DNA from: Lacrimispora xylanisolvens
GTDB lineage: Bacteria; Bacillota; Clostridia; Lachnospirales; Lachnospiraceae
NCBI GenBank assembly: GCA_017084465.1
Contig: CP070896.1
Location: 5,383,501 to 5,447,500, forward strand
Reading direction: 5' to 3'
DNA length: 64,000 bases
The notes under the pieces are model-generated. The model saw nothing but the letters and a program-made list of their open reading frames with translations. It was not told the origin of the DNA and did no database searches. Below are positions 1 to 11,100 of this stretch, in pieces (positions within the stretch are counted from its first letter, which is position 1; every line of letters starts with the position of its first letter). Both the position numbers and the translations under genes were made by a program.

Positions 1-2
1 CA

Positions 3-1244
3 AGCAAAGCAGAGACAAAGGCAGCAGAGACCACTGCATCAGCAGGCGGACAGACAACACTGAAATGGTCAGTTTGGGATATCAGTTCCACTACCTATTA
101 TCAGCCTCTGATCGATGCGTTTGAAAAAGCACATCCGGATGTTAAAATCGAGATGGTGGATCTTGGTTCTACCGATTATCAGACAGTTCTTGCAACAGAA
201 TTAACTGGCAGCGGTTCTGATTTTGATGTGGTAACTGTAAAGGATGTTCCAGGATACATGACACTGGTAAACAAAGGCGTTTTAGAGCCTCTGGACAGCT
301 ACATCGAATCTTCTAAAGTGGATTTAACTCAGTATAAAGGCCTTACCGATCAGATTAAGGTAGAAAATAAATTATATGAGCTTCCATTCCGTAACGATTT
401 CTGGGTACTGTTCTATAATAAGGACATCTTTGATAAAGCAGGTGTTGCTTACCCAACCAATGATATGACATTTGAACAGTATGATAAGCTGGCAAGAAGC
501 TTAACAGTAGACACACCAGGACAGGAAGTATACGGAGCACATTATCATACATGGAGATCTGCAGTACAGTTATTTGGTGTACTTGACGGAAAAAATACCA
601 TTATTGATGGAAAATATGATTTCTTAAAGCCTTACTATGATATGGTAATTAAAGAGCAGGAAGACGGCGTTTGCCAGGATTATGCTACATTAAAGACCAG
701 CGGACTTCATTACTCCGGCGCATTTGCACAGGGCAACATCGCTATGATGAACATGGGTACCTGGTTTATCTCCACTTTAATGGATAAGATCCGTACAGGT
801 GAATATACAGACTGCAAAAACTGGGGAATCGTAAAATATCCTCATGCAGAAGGCGTAGAGCCAGGATCAACACTTGCTACCATTACTTCTCTTGCAATTC
901 CTGCCAATGCACCTCATAAAGATCTTGCATGGGAATTCATTAACTTTGTAAGCGGAAAAGACGGAGCAGAGATTCTTGCTTCCACCGGAACCATTCCAGC
1001 TGTTATGAACAACACAGTTGCTGATCTTGTATCCAGTGCAGAAGGATTCCCAAAAGCAGACGGAACCAGTGTTGAAGCTTTAAACACTTCCAAGCTTTAC
1101 TTAGAGATGCCTGTAAATCCAAAGAGCTCTGAGATCGAAACTGTATTAAATGAAGCACATGATGCAATCATGACAGGAAGTATGTCAGTTGATGACGGCA
1201 TTGCTCAGATGAATGAAAAAATCGGTGCAATTCTTGGCAAATAA
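3..1244 (+). CDS. ABC transporter sugar-binding lipoprotein (5' end outside window)
   Basis: The reading frame is open from base 3, so the start, signal peptide and lipobox lie to the left of the window. The visible N-terminus is an Ala/Ser/Thr-rich linker typical of a lipid-anchored binding protein, followed by an extracellular solute-binding fold of the MalE/UgpB kind (family SBP_bac_1). The segment FAQGNIAMMNMGTWF is a characteristic stretch of that family, where an aromatic residue contacts sugar. The protein should capture an oligosaccharide outside the cell and deliver it to the two permeases that follow. The downstream hydrolases suggest the ligand carries uronic acid. An upstream in-frame ATG at 153 is not the real start, because similarity to the family continues before it. 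Substrate is inferred from neighbours. Confidence 0.93.
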   Translation, partial: SKAETKAAETTASAGGQTTLKWSVWDISSTTYYQPLIDAFEKAHPDVKIEMVDLGSTDYQTVLATELTGSGSDFDVVTVKDVPGYMTLVNKGVLEPLDSYIESSKVDLTQYKGLTDQIKVENKLYELPFRNDFWVLFYNKDIFDKAGVAYPTNDMTFEQYDKLARSLTVDTPGQEVYGAHYHTWRSAVQLFGVLDGKNTIIDGKYDFLKPYYDMVIKEQEDGVCQDYATLKTSGLHYSGAFAQGNIAMMNMGTWFISTLMDKIRTGEYTDCKNWGIVKYPHAEGVEPGSTLATITSLAIPANAPHKDLAWEFINFVSGKDGAEILASTGTIPAVMNNTVADLVSSAEGFPKADGTSVEALNTSKLYLEMPVNPKSSEIETVLNEAHDAIMTGSMSVDDGIAQMNEKIGAILGK

Positions 1245-1265
1245 AGCAGCGTGGTAACAAAAACA

Positions 1266-1290
1266 GGCGGGCAGCATATAACGGCCCGCC
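1266..1290 (+). terminator. Stem-loop between binding protein and permease genes
   Basis: A perfect 7-bp stem (GGCGGGC / GCCCGCC, 11-nt loop) lies just after the binding-protein stop and is followed only by TTATTT. A weak terminator or mRNA-stabilising hairpin here is common in sugar ABC operons and lets the binding protein be made in excess over the membrane subunits. The role is inferred. Confidence 0.6.
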
Positions 1291-1374
1291 TTATTTAAAA
1301 ACTTCTGATTTGATTTTGACGGATAAGAACTGGAAAAGGAGGATAAGCCGTTTTACCGGGCTTTAAGACAGACT

Positions 1375-2442
1375 ATGGCTAAGACAATAACAGAAGCGCA
1401 AAAACAGGAAAAAATCGCGGCTTTACATGAGAAACGGAATGCACTCAGTCTTTTGTTAAAAGACGCAAAACGTACTCATGAGCGTGACAGGCTGATTGCG
1501 AAAATCGAAACAATAGATGAGAAAATTAAGAAGGTGAGGACCGGAGAGATTCTTACCAGACAGGAAAAAAGAAATTTAGTCGCTTATTCTTTTATCGCTC
1601 CCAACTTTATCGGATTTGCCATATTTACGCTGGGACCCATTATCTTTGCGTTTGTACTGGCATTTATGAGCTGGGATGGGAACAGTCCCATGAAATTTGC
1701 AGGAATTAAAAACTTTATTGACATGTTTGGCAATGCAAGGTTTCATTCGGCCTTTATCAATACTATCGTATACTGTATCGCCACCGTACCTTTAACCTTA
1801 GTCAGTGCACTGGGACTGGCAATCGTTTTAAACCAGAAAATAAAGGGAAGAAATTTCTTCCGTACAGTAGGATTCTTTCCTTATGTAGCCTCTCTGGTTG
1901 CAGTGGCAGCCGTATGGAATATGCTTTTCAGTCCTCAGAAAAGCGGACCGGTCAATATGATTTTATATTATCTGGGAGTACATGCAAAAAGCCTGCCGAA
2001 ATGGTCGGCAGATCCTCACTGGGTTATGTTTACAATCGTGCTCTTTAGTGTATGGAAGAACATGGGTTACTACATGGTAATTTATCTTGCAGGACTTCAG
2101 GGAATCAATGCAGAGCTCTATGAGGCGGCTGGCCTTGACGGCTGTAATTCCTGGCAGCGGTTCCGTTATATCACCTGGCCCCAGCTTCAGCCTACTACAT
2201 TCTTTGTTACAATCATCCTGACCATTAACTGCTTTAAGGTTTACGATATTGTATATATGCTTGCAGGCGGTTCTAACGGTGTTGTAAGTTCCCAGGCAAT
2301 GGTTTTGGTTTACCACATTTATGAAGAAGCATTCCGTAACTGGAATCTGGGCTATTCCAGTGCAGTTGCAATAGTGCTGTTCTTAATGGTTCTTGCTATC
2401 ACCCTGGTTCAGTTCCGTGGTGAGAAAAAATATGCAAACTAG
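1375..2442 (+). CDS. Sugar ABC transporter permease, MalF/UgpA type
   Basis: This is a 355-residue inner-membrane protein with six hydrophobic segments from about residue 70 onward. The EAA loop, which docks to the ATPase, reads YEAAGLDGCNSWQRFRYITWP. It forms half of the import channel with the next gene. It is odd in two ways. It has a highly charged, probably coiled-coil cytoplasmic N-terminal extension of about 65 residues before the first membrane helix, absent from most MalF-like permeases. The good Shine-Dalgarno (AAGGAGG, 1336-1342) also sits about 32 nt upstream of the ATG, with no other in-frame start between. No ATPase gene is in the window; such importers often share a MsmK-type ATPase encoded elsewhere. 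Confidence 0.93.
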   Translation: MAKTITEAQKQEKIAALHEKRNALSLLLKDAKRTHERDRLIAKIETIDEKIKKVRTGEILTRQEKRNLVAYSFIAPNFIGFAIFTLGPIIFAFVLAFMSWDGNSPMKFAGIKNFIDMFGNARFHSAFINTIVYCIATVPLTLVSALGLAIVLNQKIKGRNFFRTVGFFPYVASLVAVAAVWNMLFSPQKSGPVNMILYYLGVHAKSLPKWSADPHWVMFTIVLFSVWKNMGYYMVIYLAGLQGINAELYEAAGLDGCNSWQRFRYITWPQLQPTTFFVTIILTINCFKVYDIVYMLAGGSNGVVSSQAMVLVYHIYEEAFRNWNLGYSSAVAIVLFLMVLAITLVQFRGEKKYAN

Positions 2443-2459
2443 AAGAAGGAGGATATAAC

Positions 2460-3296
2460 ATGAAAGTAAAAAGCACAAATTATAAAATCAGCAGATCCCT
2501 CCTGTATGTGGTTTTGCTCATTCTTACAGCGGCTATGCTGATCCCGTTTGCATGGATGCTGTCAGCATCATTAAAACTTGATAAAGACGTATTTATCTTT
2601 CCCATTCAGTGGATTCCCCAAAATCCCCGTTGGATGAATTATGTTGATATCTGGACAAAAATCCCTCTGATGACCTTTGTGGGAAATACTGTAAAGATCA
2701 CATTGATCGTAACATTTCTCCAGCTTTTAACCAGCAGCTTTGCTGCCTATGCATTTGCAAAGCTGAAATTTAAATACAAAGATACTCTTTTTATGGCCTA
2801 TATTGCTACCATCGCTGTTCCGTGGCAGGTTTACATGGTTCCCCAGTTCATGATGATGAGAAATTTCGGACTGAATGATTCTCATCTGGCGATTATTTTC
2901 CTTCAGGCGTTTTCTGCCTTCGGAGTATTCATGATGAGACAGTTCTATCAGGGAATTCCCGATGAATTGTGTGAGGCGGCAAGGATTGATGGTATGTCAG
3001 AGTATCAGATTTACTCTAAAATCATGCTTCCCTTGTCAAAACCGGCGCTGTCTACGCTTACGATCTTTACTTTTGTTAACACCTGGAATGACTTCTTAGG
3101 ACCGTTAATTTATTTAAAGACGGAATCCAAGAAGACACTTCAGTTAGGACTTAAAATGTTTATCAGCCAGTACAGCTCAGAATTTGGTCTGATTATGGCA
3201 GCATCAGTACTTTCCTTAATACCCGTATTAATTGTATTTTTATCCCTTCAGAAATATTTCGTAGAAGGAATTGCAGCTACCGGCGTGAAAGGTTAA
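2460..3296 (+). CDS. Sugar ABC transporter permease, MalG/UgpE type
   Basis: This 278-residue membrane protein has about six transmembrane helices and an EAA-type loop (CEAARIDGMSEYQIYSKIMLP) near residue 180. It ends with the usual short cytoplasmic tail (EGIAATGVKG) of carbohydrate-uptake family CUT1 permeases. It starts 17 nt after the previous stop with a strong AAGGAGG site, so the two channel subunits are translated as a pair. It pairs with the 1375-2442 permease to import the oligosaccharide captured by the first gene product. Confidence 0.94.
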   Translation: MKVKSTNYKISRSLLYVVLLILTAAMLIPFAWMLSASLKLDKDVFIFPIQWIPQNPRWMNYVDIWTKIPLMTFVGNTVKITLIVTFLQLLTSSFAAYAFAKLKFKYKDTLFMAYIATIAVPWQVYMVPQFMMMRNFGLNDSHLAIIFLQAFSAFGVFMMRQFYQGIPDELCEAARIDGMSEYQIYSKIMLPLSKPALSTLTIFTFVNTWNDFLGPLIYLKTESKKTLQLGLKMFISQYSSEFGLIMAASVLSLIPVLIVFLSLQKYFVEGIAATGVKG

Positions 3297-3299
3297 ACA

Positions 3300-5116
3300 A
3301 TGGAAATAATAAAAAATTTCGTGGACAATATCCATAACGGGGATTATAAAAGGAACTACAGAATCCCCGTTATACAAGAGGAAACCTTGATTTTTCCAGG
3401 AGGAAGAAGAACTCAGTCTTTAAACGGGAATTGGAACTTTTCTGTGGACCAGTACGATAACTGTTTAAGAGCAAAGTGGTTTTTAGAACAGGAAATAAAT
3501 GACGAAGGGCGCAGTGTCCCTCTTGATTACGCCTTTGACGACTGGGAAAAAATCAAAGTACCGGGAGTATGGAATCTTGCAAAACCGGAATATTTTTATT
3601 ACGAGGGACCGGCGGTATACAGCCGCCGGTTTTCTTTGAAAGAAGAAAACAAAGGTCGTGTGTTCTTACAGTTTGGTGCAGTTTCTTATGAAGCCAGAAT
3701 CTTTTTAAATGGAACATTTCTTGGAATCCACAAAGGAGGTTCCACACCGTTTTCCTTAGAGATTACGCCTCATCTAAAGGCTGAAAACAGATTAATTGTG
3801 GTAGCGGATAATACCAGAAGAAAAGAGCAGATCCCCAGTGAAAATACGGACTGGTTCTTATATGGTGGTATTTACCGGGATGTTTCCCTTATTTTTGTAC
3901 CCAATGTCTACATTGAGAATATGAAAGTAAGTCTTGTTAACAGGGAAACTGGAGCGATTGAAGTTAAGGCTCTTATTGAGAGTGAGAAGAAACTGGCAGA
4001 TCATACGTTGACATTCTTAATTCCGGAACTTAACATAGAAGAAACCATTCCTGTAAGCGAAGATGGTACCTTTTCAAAGACCGTCCATGCACAGAATTTA
4101 TCCCTTTGGAGTCCTGAGAATCCCAAACGCTATGATGTGATTCTGACTTTGAAGGAAAAGGGTGAAGTAAAGGATGAGGTGACGGATGTCATCGGCTTTC
4201 GTACCATAGAGACAAGAGGTGGAAAGATACTGTTAAATGGCAGACCCGTATTCTTGCGGGGGGCCTGTCTCCATGAGGAAACAGAGGATCATGGGAAAGC
4301 AGTAACGAAAGAGGATATCCGGGAAGCCTTTCAGAGAGCGAAAAAGATGAACTGCAATTTCCTGCGCCTGGCCCATTACCCTCATACCCAGTGGGTTTCT
4401 GAGATTGCGGATGAGGAAGGAATTTTACTTTGGGAGGAGATCCCGGTTTACTGGTGGATCGACTTTTCAAACCCTCAGACGCTCAGTGATGCAAGAAACC
4501 AGCTTTCAGAATTAATCTCCCGGGATTTTAACCGGGCCAGTGTTATCATCTGGTCTGTTGGAAATGAAAACCCCGATACAGACGACAGGTATCACTTTAT
4601 GAAGTACCTGGCAGAGACAGCGAAAGAAAAGGACCCTTCCCGTCTGATTTCAGCTGCGTGTCTGGTAGATACCGTAAATTTAAGAATTGCTGACCGGCTG
4701 GAGAGTCATCTGGATGTTATCGGTTTTAATGAGTACTACGGCTGGTATGATCCTGATTATGAGAAGCTGACAGAAATTCTAAATGGATCTAAGCCGGAAA
4801 ACCAGTGATAATCAGTGAATTTGGTGCAGATGGATATCATACTGAAAATAAAACCGGAAAGAATGTCCGCGGCTCTGAACAGGAACAGGAAGAAATCTAT
4901 AAAAAGCAGGTAGAGATGTTTGGTAAAACAGAATACATTCAGGGCACGGCGCCCTGGATCCTGTATGATTACCGGACGCCCAAGAGGCTTGGTGCATATC
5001 AGAACGGATACAACATAAAGGGTCTGGTGACTGCGGACAGAATAAGAGAAAAGCCTGCGTTTGCAGTGATGAAGAAGTTTTATGAGGAGGTAATGGAAAA
5101 TGAAGGAAACGACTGA
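3300..5116 (+). CDS. GH2 beta-glucuronidase/beta-galactosidase (one-base frameshift)
   Basis: This is a cytoplasmic glycoside hydrolase family 2 enzyme of about 605 residues once one base is restored. It has an N-terminal sugar-binding jelly roll, an immunoglobulin-like domain and a TIM barrel. The acid/base glutamate lies in WSVGNEN and the nucleophile in IISEFGADG. The size and layout resemble UidA-type beta-glucuronidases, though beta-galactosidase or another specificity is possible. The frame breaks at an A4 run (4798-4801): one more A joins ...SKPE to K-PVIISEFG. As written, the upstream frame ends in TGATAA before the nucleophile, so a real frameshift would kill the enzyme. It starts 4 nt after the permease stop and overlaps the next gene by 17 bp. 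Confidence 0.88.
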
Positions 5117-6281
5117 AGAATTGTTTGAAAACAGACCGGAGCTGTCGGCAGACCAGTGCCGCAAAGCTTTGGACTTTGCTGTCAGACAGCTGAAGGATAA
5201 TTTAGGGGAATTTACTCACTCTTTTAAAAAAGCATATAGTGAAGATGGCTATTATAAGCCAACTCCCAATGTAAACTGGACCACCGGATTCTGGACTGGC
5301 CAGCTCTGGCTGGCGTATGAGTGGAGCAGAGATGATGCATTTGCCAAGTCTGGCAGCATTCAGGCAGAAAGCTTTTTAAAGAGAATTGAAGATAAGGTGG
5401 AAGTGGATCATCACGATATGGGATTTCTGTATTCCCCTTCCTGCGTGGCAGCTTATAAGCTGGTAGGAGATGAGACAGGAAAGAAGGCGGCAATCAAGGC
5501 GGCAGATCAGCTCATCAGCCGGTTTCAGCCAGTGGGGCAGTTTATTCAGGCGTGGGGACCTATGAACCAGCCGGAGAATTACCGTTTTATCATTGACTGT
5601 CTTTTAAATCTGCCTCTTCTTTATTGGGCATCAGAAGAAACCAATGATACAAAGTACAGGGATATTGCTGAAAAGCATATTCATACTGCCATTGCCAATG
5701 TGATCAGGGAAGATTATTCCACCTGGCATACCTTCTTTATGAATATGGAGACTGGTGAGCCGGATCATGGTGCAACCTGCCAGGGATACCGGGACGGGTC
5801 TGCCTGGGCAAGAGGTCAGGCGTGGGGAGTATATGGCTGTGCTTTAGCATACCGTTATACGAAACGAGAAGAATATGTAGAAGACTTTAAGCATGTGACT
5901 GGTTACTTCTTAGACCATCTCCCTGATGATTTAGTACCTTACTGGGATTTGGAATTTACAGATGGATCTGGGGAGCCAAAGGATTCTTCCTCCGCTTCCA
6001 TTGCAGCCTGCGGAATGCTTGAAATGGCTAACTATCTGCCGGAAGCGGAAGCAACTTACTATCGTTCCATTGCGAAGAAGATCATGGAATCAGTAGTGAC
6101 TGGTTATGCGGTGAAAGAAGGAACCAAATCCAACGGACTGGTTCTTCACAGCACGTATTCCAAGAAATCTCCATACAATACCTGCACCCCGGAAGGTGTG
6201 GATGAATGTAATATCTGGGGGGATTATTTCTATTTAGAAGCACTTATCCGTCTGTCCATAGACTGGAATCCATATTGGTAA
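5100..6281 (+). CDS. GH88-type unsaturated glucuronyl hydrolase
   Basis: This 393-residue alpha6/alpha6-barrel enzyme belongs to glycoside hydrolase family 88. It has the family hallmarks NWTTGFWTGQLWLAYE, HDMGFLYSPSC, an aspartate in the IIDCLLNLPLLYW segment and RGQAWGVYG. These enzymes hydrate the 4,5-double bond of the terminal unsaturated uronic acid left by polysaccharide lyases, so it points to lyase-cut glycosaminoglycan, ulvan-like or similar uronide oligosaccharides as the imported food. The ATG is 9 nt after a GGAGG site and overlaps the end of the GH2 gene, indicating translational coupling. It has no signal peptide and acts in the cytoplasm. Confidence 0.93.
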   Translation: MKETTEELFENRPELSADQCRKALDFAVRQLKDNLGEFTHSFKKAYSEDGYYKPTPNVNWTTGFWTGQLWLAYEWSRDDAFAKSGSIQAESFLKRIEDKVEVDHHDMGFLYSPSCVAAYKLVGDETGKKAAIKAADQLISRFQPVGQFIQAWGPMNQPENYRFIIDCLLNLPLLYWASEETNDTKYRDIAEKHIHTAIANVIREDYSTWHTFFMNMETGEPDHGATCQGYRDGSAWARGQAWGVYGCALAYRYTKREEYVEDFKHVTGYFLDHLPDDLVPYWDLEFTDGSGEPKDSSSASIAACGMLEMANYLPEAEATYYRSIAKKIMESVVTGYAVKEGTKSNGLVLHSTYSKKSPYNTCTPEGVDECNIWGDYFYLEALIRLSIDWNPYW

Positions 6282-6311
6282 CAATTAATGATTGAAAAGA
6301 GGCGAATGTTC

Positions 6312-8011
6312 ATGAAGCTTGAAACAAAAGAGGACTACAGACAGCTAATGTTTCGGCTGTTAGATCCATTAAAGCCATTATACAGCAACGGCTGCGCCAG
6401 ACTGCATTTAGGAGACAGCGGTGTTACTTATCCTGCAGTCAGCATGGAGATGGAGGCTTTTTCAAGACCCCTGTGGGCTTTGGTGCCCTTATGGCTTGGA
6501 GGAGGAAAAGGCTATGAAGAGATCTATGCTAATGGTATAAAAAATGGTACTGATCCACTCCATAGTGAATACTGGGGCGGTTTTAACGATTACGACCAGA
6601 GGTTTGTAGAGATGGCTGCCATTGCAAGCGGTCTGATCTTTACTCCGGAAAAACTTTGGGAACCCTTAGAAGAACGGGAAAAAGACAATCTTGCTAAATG
6701 GCTTTACGGAATCAATGAACACATCATACCGGACTGTAACTGGCAGTTTTTTATGATTCTTGTAAATATTGCCCTGCAAAAGCTTGGCTATCCATACAGC
6801 AAAGAAAAGCTCCTGTCAGGTCTTGATAAAATCGAAAGTTATTATATCGGTGATGGCTGGTACCGGGATGGCGGCTCCAGTCAGAAGGACTACTACATTT
6901 CTTTTGCCATGCATTATTACGGTCTTTTATATTCCGTAGCAATGGAAGAGGAAGATCCTAAGCGATGCAGTGAATTTAGAGAACGGGCCAAAATTTTTGC
7001 CAGAGATTTTATTTACTGGTTTGATGAAAATGGTGCCGCATTGCCCTTTGGACGAAGTCTTTCTTACCGGTTCGGAGAAGCTGCATTCTGGTCTGCTTAC
7101 TTATTTGCAGGGCTTGATGATATATCCGCAGGCGTTGTAAAGGGGATTTTATCCCGTCATTTAAACTGGTGGCTGGATCAGAAAATCTTTGACAGGGACG
7201 GTGTACTGACGATTGGATATGCGTATCCCAATCTGATTATGGCAGAGCGTTACAATGCGCCCGGATCTCCTTATTGGGGTATGAAGACGCTTTTGTGTCT
7301 GGGACTGCCAGACAGTCATCCCTTCTGGTCTGCAAAAGCAGAACCATTGCCCAGTCTTAACAGTATAAAGCTGTTAAAACAGGCGGATATGCTGATGCAG
7401 CGGATCGGATCGGATGTAATCGCCTATCCAGCAGGTGTTTGTGAAAATACGGTCATGGTCACGTACCGGAGAAATATTCCAAGTTTGCTTACTCCACCCG
7501 TTTTGGCTTCTCAGTCGCCAGGAGTCAGATTGTACTCCATGAGAATGCACCGGATTCATCCCTTGCATTTGTAATTGATGGGGATGATTATGTTTTTGTG
7601 AGAAAATACAGTGACCAGTACGAAGTTTTAGAAGACCGTGTAATCAGCAGCTGGCATCCATTTCCCGGCATTGCGGTTACTACCACCATTGTGCCTCAGG
7701 AATATGGTCATTTAAGAGTTCATGAGATTGAAAGCCAGTACGACTGTACTGCATACGACTGCGGATTTGCCGTAAAGAAGTTTGCAGATGAATATGAACA
7801 GAAGGCAGCAGGGACAACTGCTCTTGTATCAAACCAGGAGCAATGCTGTCAGGTAACAGGGGAAGGTCCTTGTGCAGCTGGTTTTGTCATTGAATCGGAT
7901 CCTAATACCAACGTGTTATACCCCAATGCAGCGATTCCGTCAGTATCCTACCGGATTAAAAAAGGAGAAACCATTCGGATTGAAACCCAGGTGAAAAGCT
8001 CCATCCGCTAG
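6312..8011 (+). CDS. DUF2264 protein, possible GH154 beta-glucuronidase (one-base frameshift)
   Basis: This protein has about 566 residues after restoring one base. The N-terminal two thirds form the alpha-barrel DUF2264 domain (GDSGVTYPAVSMEMEAFSRPLW, WGGFNDYDQRFVEMAA, YRDGGSSQKDYYISFAMHYY) and the C-terminal part is beta-rich. DUF2264 is, to my knowledge, the domain behind family GH154, which includes a beta-glucuronidase of gut Bacteroides; this would fit the operon, but activity is not visible here. The break is an A4 run (7444-7447): one extra A gives E-K-YGHGHVPEKYSKFAYSTRFG, the conserved continuation. I chose ATG 6312 because AAGAGG is properly spaced to it; ATG 6288 and 6306 are alternatives. 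Confidence 0.82.
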
Positions 8012-8041
8012 CAGAGCCGGTTTATACCACAGAAATTTTAA

Positions 8042-8088
8042 GGGCAAAGAAGATGTGGATCCATAGCAGCTTCTTTGCCCTTATTTTT
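8042..8088 (+). terminator. Intrinsic terminator after the DUF2264 gene
   Basis: An 11-bp perfect stem (GGGCAAAGAAG / CTTCTTTGCCC) is followed by TTATTTTT. It closes the importer-GH2-GH88-DUF2264 transcript before the separately promoted LacZ-type gene. Confidence 0.88.
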
Positions 8089-8107
8089 CATTCGGAAACC
8101 AAAAAAT

Positions 8108-8140
8108 ACAATGGATTCTTTTACCATTGTCGATTATAAT
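8108..8140 (+). promoter_or_regulatory. Promoter with overlapping palindromic operator for the LacZ-type gene
   Basis: A consensus -10 box TATAAT (8135-8140) lies about 36 nt before the ATG at 8176. Immediately upstream is a perfect inverted repeat, ACAATGG at 8108-8114 and CCATTGT at 8124-8130, covering the -35 area. That is a typical place for a repressor or activator of a sugar operon. The bound regulator is not encoded in the window. Confidence 0.5.
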
Positions 8141-8175
8141 AAGTGTAATGTTTTTAATAGAAGGAGGGGTTTTTA

Positions 8176-11100
8176 ATGGAAGAAAAAACCGCAAAACTGG
8201 AATGGCTTAATGATCCTCAAGTATTTTCTGTAAACAGAATTTCTGCCCATTCCGATCATCAGTATTACGAGACAAAACAAGAGGCTGAAGAAGGTGATAT
8301 GAGACTGCGCCAGATGCTTAACGGAACCTGGCAGTTCTCCTTTGCAGAGAAACCGGAAGAACGGGTAAAAGAATTTTATGAAAAAGATTTTAATGCAGAT
8401 AAATTTGATTCTATTATGGTGCCTGGACATATTGAATTACAGGGATTTGGCAGATGCCAGTATATCAATACCATGTATCCGTGGGACGGAATTTCAGATT
8501 TAAGACCTCCCTTTACGGATCCGGAAAATAATCCGGTAGGAAGCTATTTACGGGAATTTGAATTAGAAACTGAATTAAAGGATAAACGTCTCTTTCTCTC
8601 ATTTCAGGGTGTGGAAACTGCATTTTACGTATGGCTGAATGGAGTTTTTATCGGTTACTCCGAAGATTCCTTTACTCCCTCAGAATTTGAGATTACTCAC
8701 GCAGTCTGTGATGGCGTTAACCGTCTTGCAGTGGAGGTTTATAAAAGAAGCAGCGCAAGCTGGATTGAGGATCAGGACTTTTTCCGGTTCTCCGGAATAT
8801 TCCGTGATGTGTATTTATATGCAGTTCCTTCCTGCCATGTCAGGGACTTATTTGTGCATGCAGATGTTTCTGATGATTACAAGGATGGACTTTTACGTGC
8901 AGAGCTAAGTCTTATAGGAGAAATCAAAGGAAGTGTCAGTGCTGTTTTAAAAGACAGAGAAGGTAATGACGTTTTGTCCTTTGATGCCCAGACAGCCAAG
9001 GCTGATACTGTGCTTACCGGTTGTGTACCCGGCGCCCGATTATGGAACGGAGAGGATCCTTATCTTTATGAATTATGGATTTCCTTATTTGATGAAAACG
9101 GTCAGTTAAAAGAGGTAATTCCCCAGAAGCTGGGATTTCGCCGCTTTGAAATGAAGAATAGCATTATGTGTCTCAACGGGAAACGAATTGTATTCCGGGG
9201 AGTCAACCGCCATGAGTTTAACGTCAGAAGAGGCCGTGCCATTACAAAAAGAGGATATGCTTTGGGATATCCGTTTCATGAAGCAGCATAACATCAATGC
9301 TGTCCGTACCTGCCACTATCCGGACCAGAGTCTGTGGTATAAGCTCTGTGATGAATATGGAATTTACTTAATTGATGAGGCGAATTTAGAAAGCCACGGT
9401 TCCTGGCAGAAAATGGGAGATTGTGAGCCTTCCTGGAATGTTCCCGGAAGCCTGCCTGAGTGGAAGGAATGTGTGGTAGACCGGGCAAAATCCATGCTGG
9501 AGAGAGACAAAAACCATCCCAGTATTCTGATCTGGTCCTGCGGGAATGAATCCTATGCAGGTGAGGATATTCTCGCCATGTCAGAATTTTTCAAAAAACG
9601 AGATCCGGACAGACTGGTTCATTATGAAGGTGTCTGCTGGAACCGGGAGTTTGACCGGACCAGTGATATGGAAAGCCGGATGTACGCGAAACCGGATGAG
9701 GTGGAGCGTTATCTCAAAGAGGACCCGAAAAAGCCATTTATTTTGTGTGAATATATGCATGCCATGGGCAATTCCCTTGGCGGTATGAATAAATATACGG
9801 ATCTGGAAGACTGCTATGAGATGTATCAGGGTGGTTTTATCTGGGACTATATTGACCAGTCTCTGATGAAAAGATGCTTATGGAGAAGAGCATATGACAT
9901 ACGGCGGCGATTTTGAAGACCGTCCCACAGATTACAGCTTTTGCGGCGATGGAATTGTTTTCGCAGACCGTACCGCATCTCCCAAGGCCCAGGAAGTGAA
10001 GTACCTTTATCAGGATCTTCGCCTGATTCCCGATGAAAAAGGAGTGAAAATTGAAAACCGCAGACTGTTTGAGAATACTTCAGACTGTGAATTCATTTAT
10101 ACTGTATTAAGAAATGGGGAGCCGATCTTCCAGAAGCAGTTTGAGGCTGATGTGGAACCATTAAACAGCGCGTATTTTACGGTTGAAATCCCGGAATGGA
10201 AAGAAGTGGGAGAATACGTTCATCAGGTGTCGGCGGTTTTAAAGGAGGACACGTTATGGGCAGATTCTGGTTTTGAAACTGCGTTTGGTGAGAGTGTCCG
10301 GGAGATTAAGGGCGAGCAGCAGCCTTGCGGTAAAAAGCCATTAAACGTCGTTTATGGAGATGTTAACATTGGAGTATCAGGGGAAGGATTCCGGATTCTC
10401 TTTTCCAGACAGGAAGGAAGTATTGTTTCCATTGTTTATGATGAAAAAGAGTGGGTGGGAAGACCTCTCATGCCTGTATACTGGAGAGCGACTACTGATA
10501 ATGATAAGGGAAACCGATTCTCCGTTAAAAGCTCTATGTGGTTCGGTGCAGGCAGATTCCCAGCTTACAGAAATGAAAACTGCAAAGTGGAAGAGGGAGA
10601 TGGTTGCATTACAGTTACCTATACCTATCAGCTTTCAACGATACCCCAGACGGAAACTCAGGTTATCTATGAGGTAGATTCAACAGGAGCCATTCATGTG
10701 AAAGCCGTATATCATGGGAAAGAGGGACTGCCAGAGCTTCCCGCTTTTGGTATGAGACTCATAACTCCAGCTGCGGCAAAACAGTTTACCTGGTATGGAA
10801 GAGGACCAGAGGAGAATTACTGTGACCGTAAGGAAGGCGCCAGACTTGGAATCTATAAAGATACTCCGGAAGGGAATGTTTCGCCTTATCTGGTTCCCCA
10901 GGAGTGCGGTAACAGGACTGGAGTACGCTGGCTGAAGGTTTCTGACCGAAAGGGGAATTCCATCGGTTTTAGGGCTGTTAATGCGCCGTTCGAAGCATCC
11001 GTTCTCCCCTATACCGCTGAAGAACTGGAAGTTGCCACTCATAATGAGGAACTTTCTGCTCCGCGATATACAGTCATTAGCATTTTTGGGGCAATGAGAG

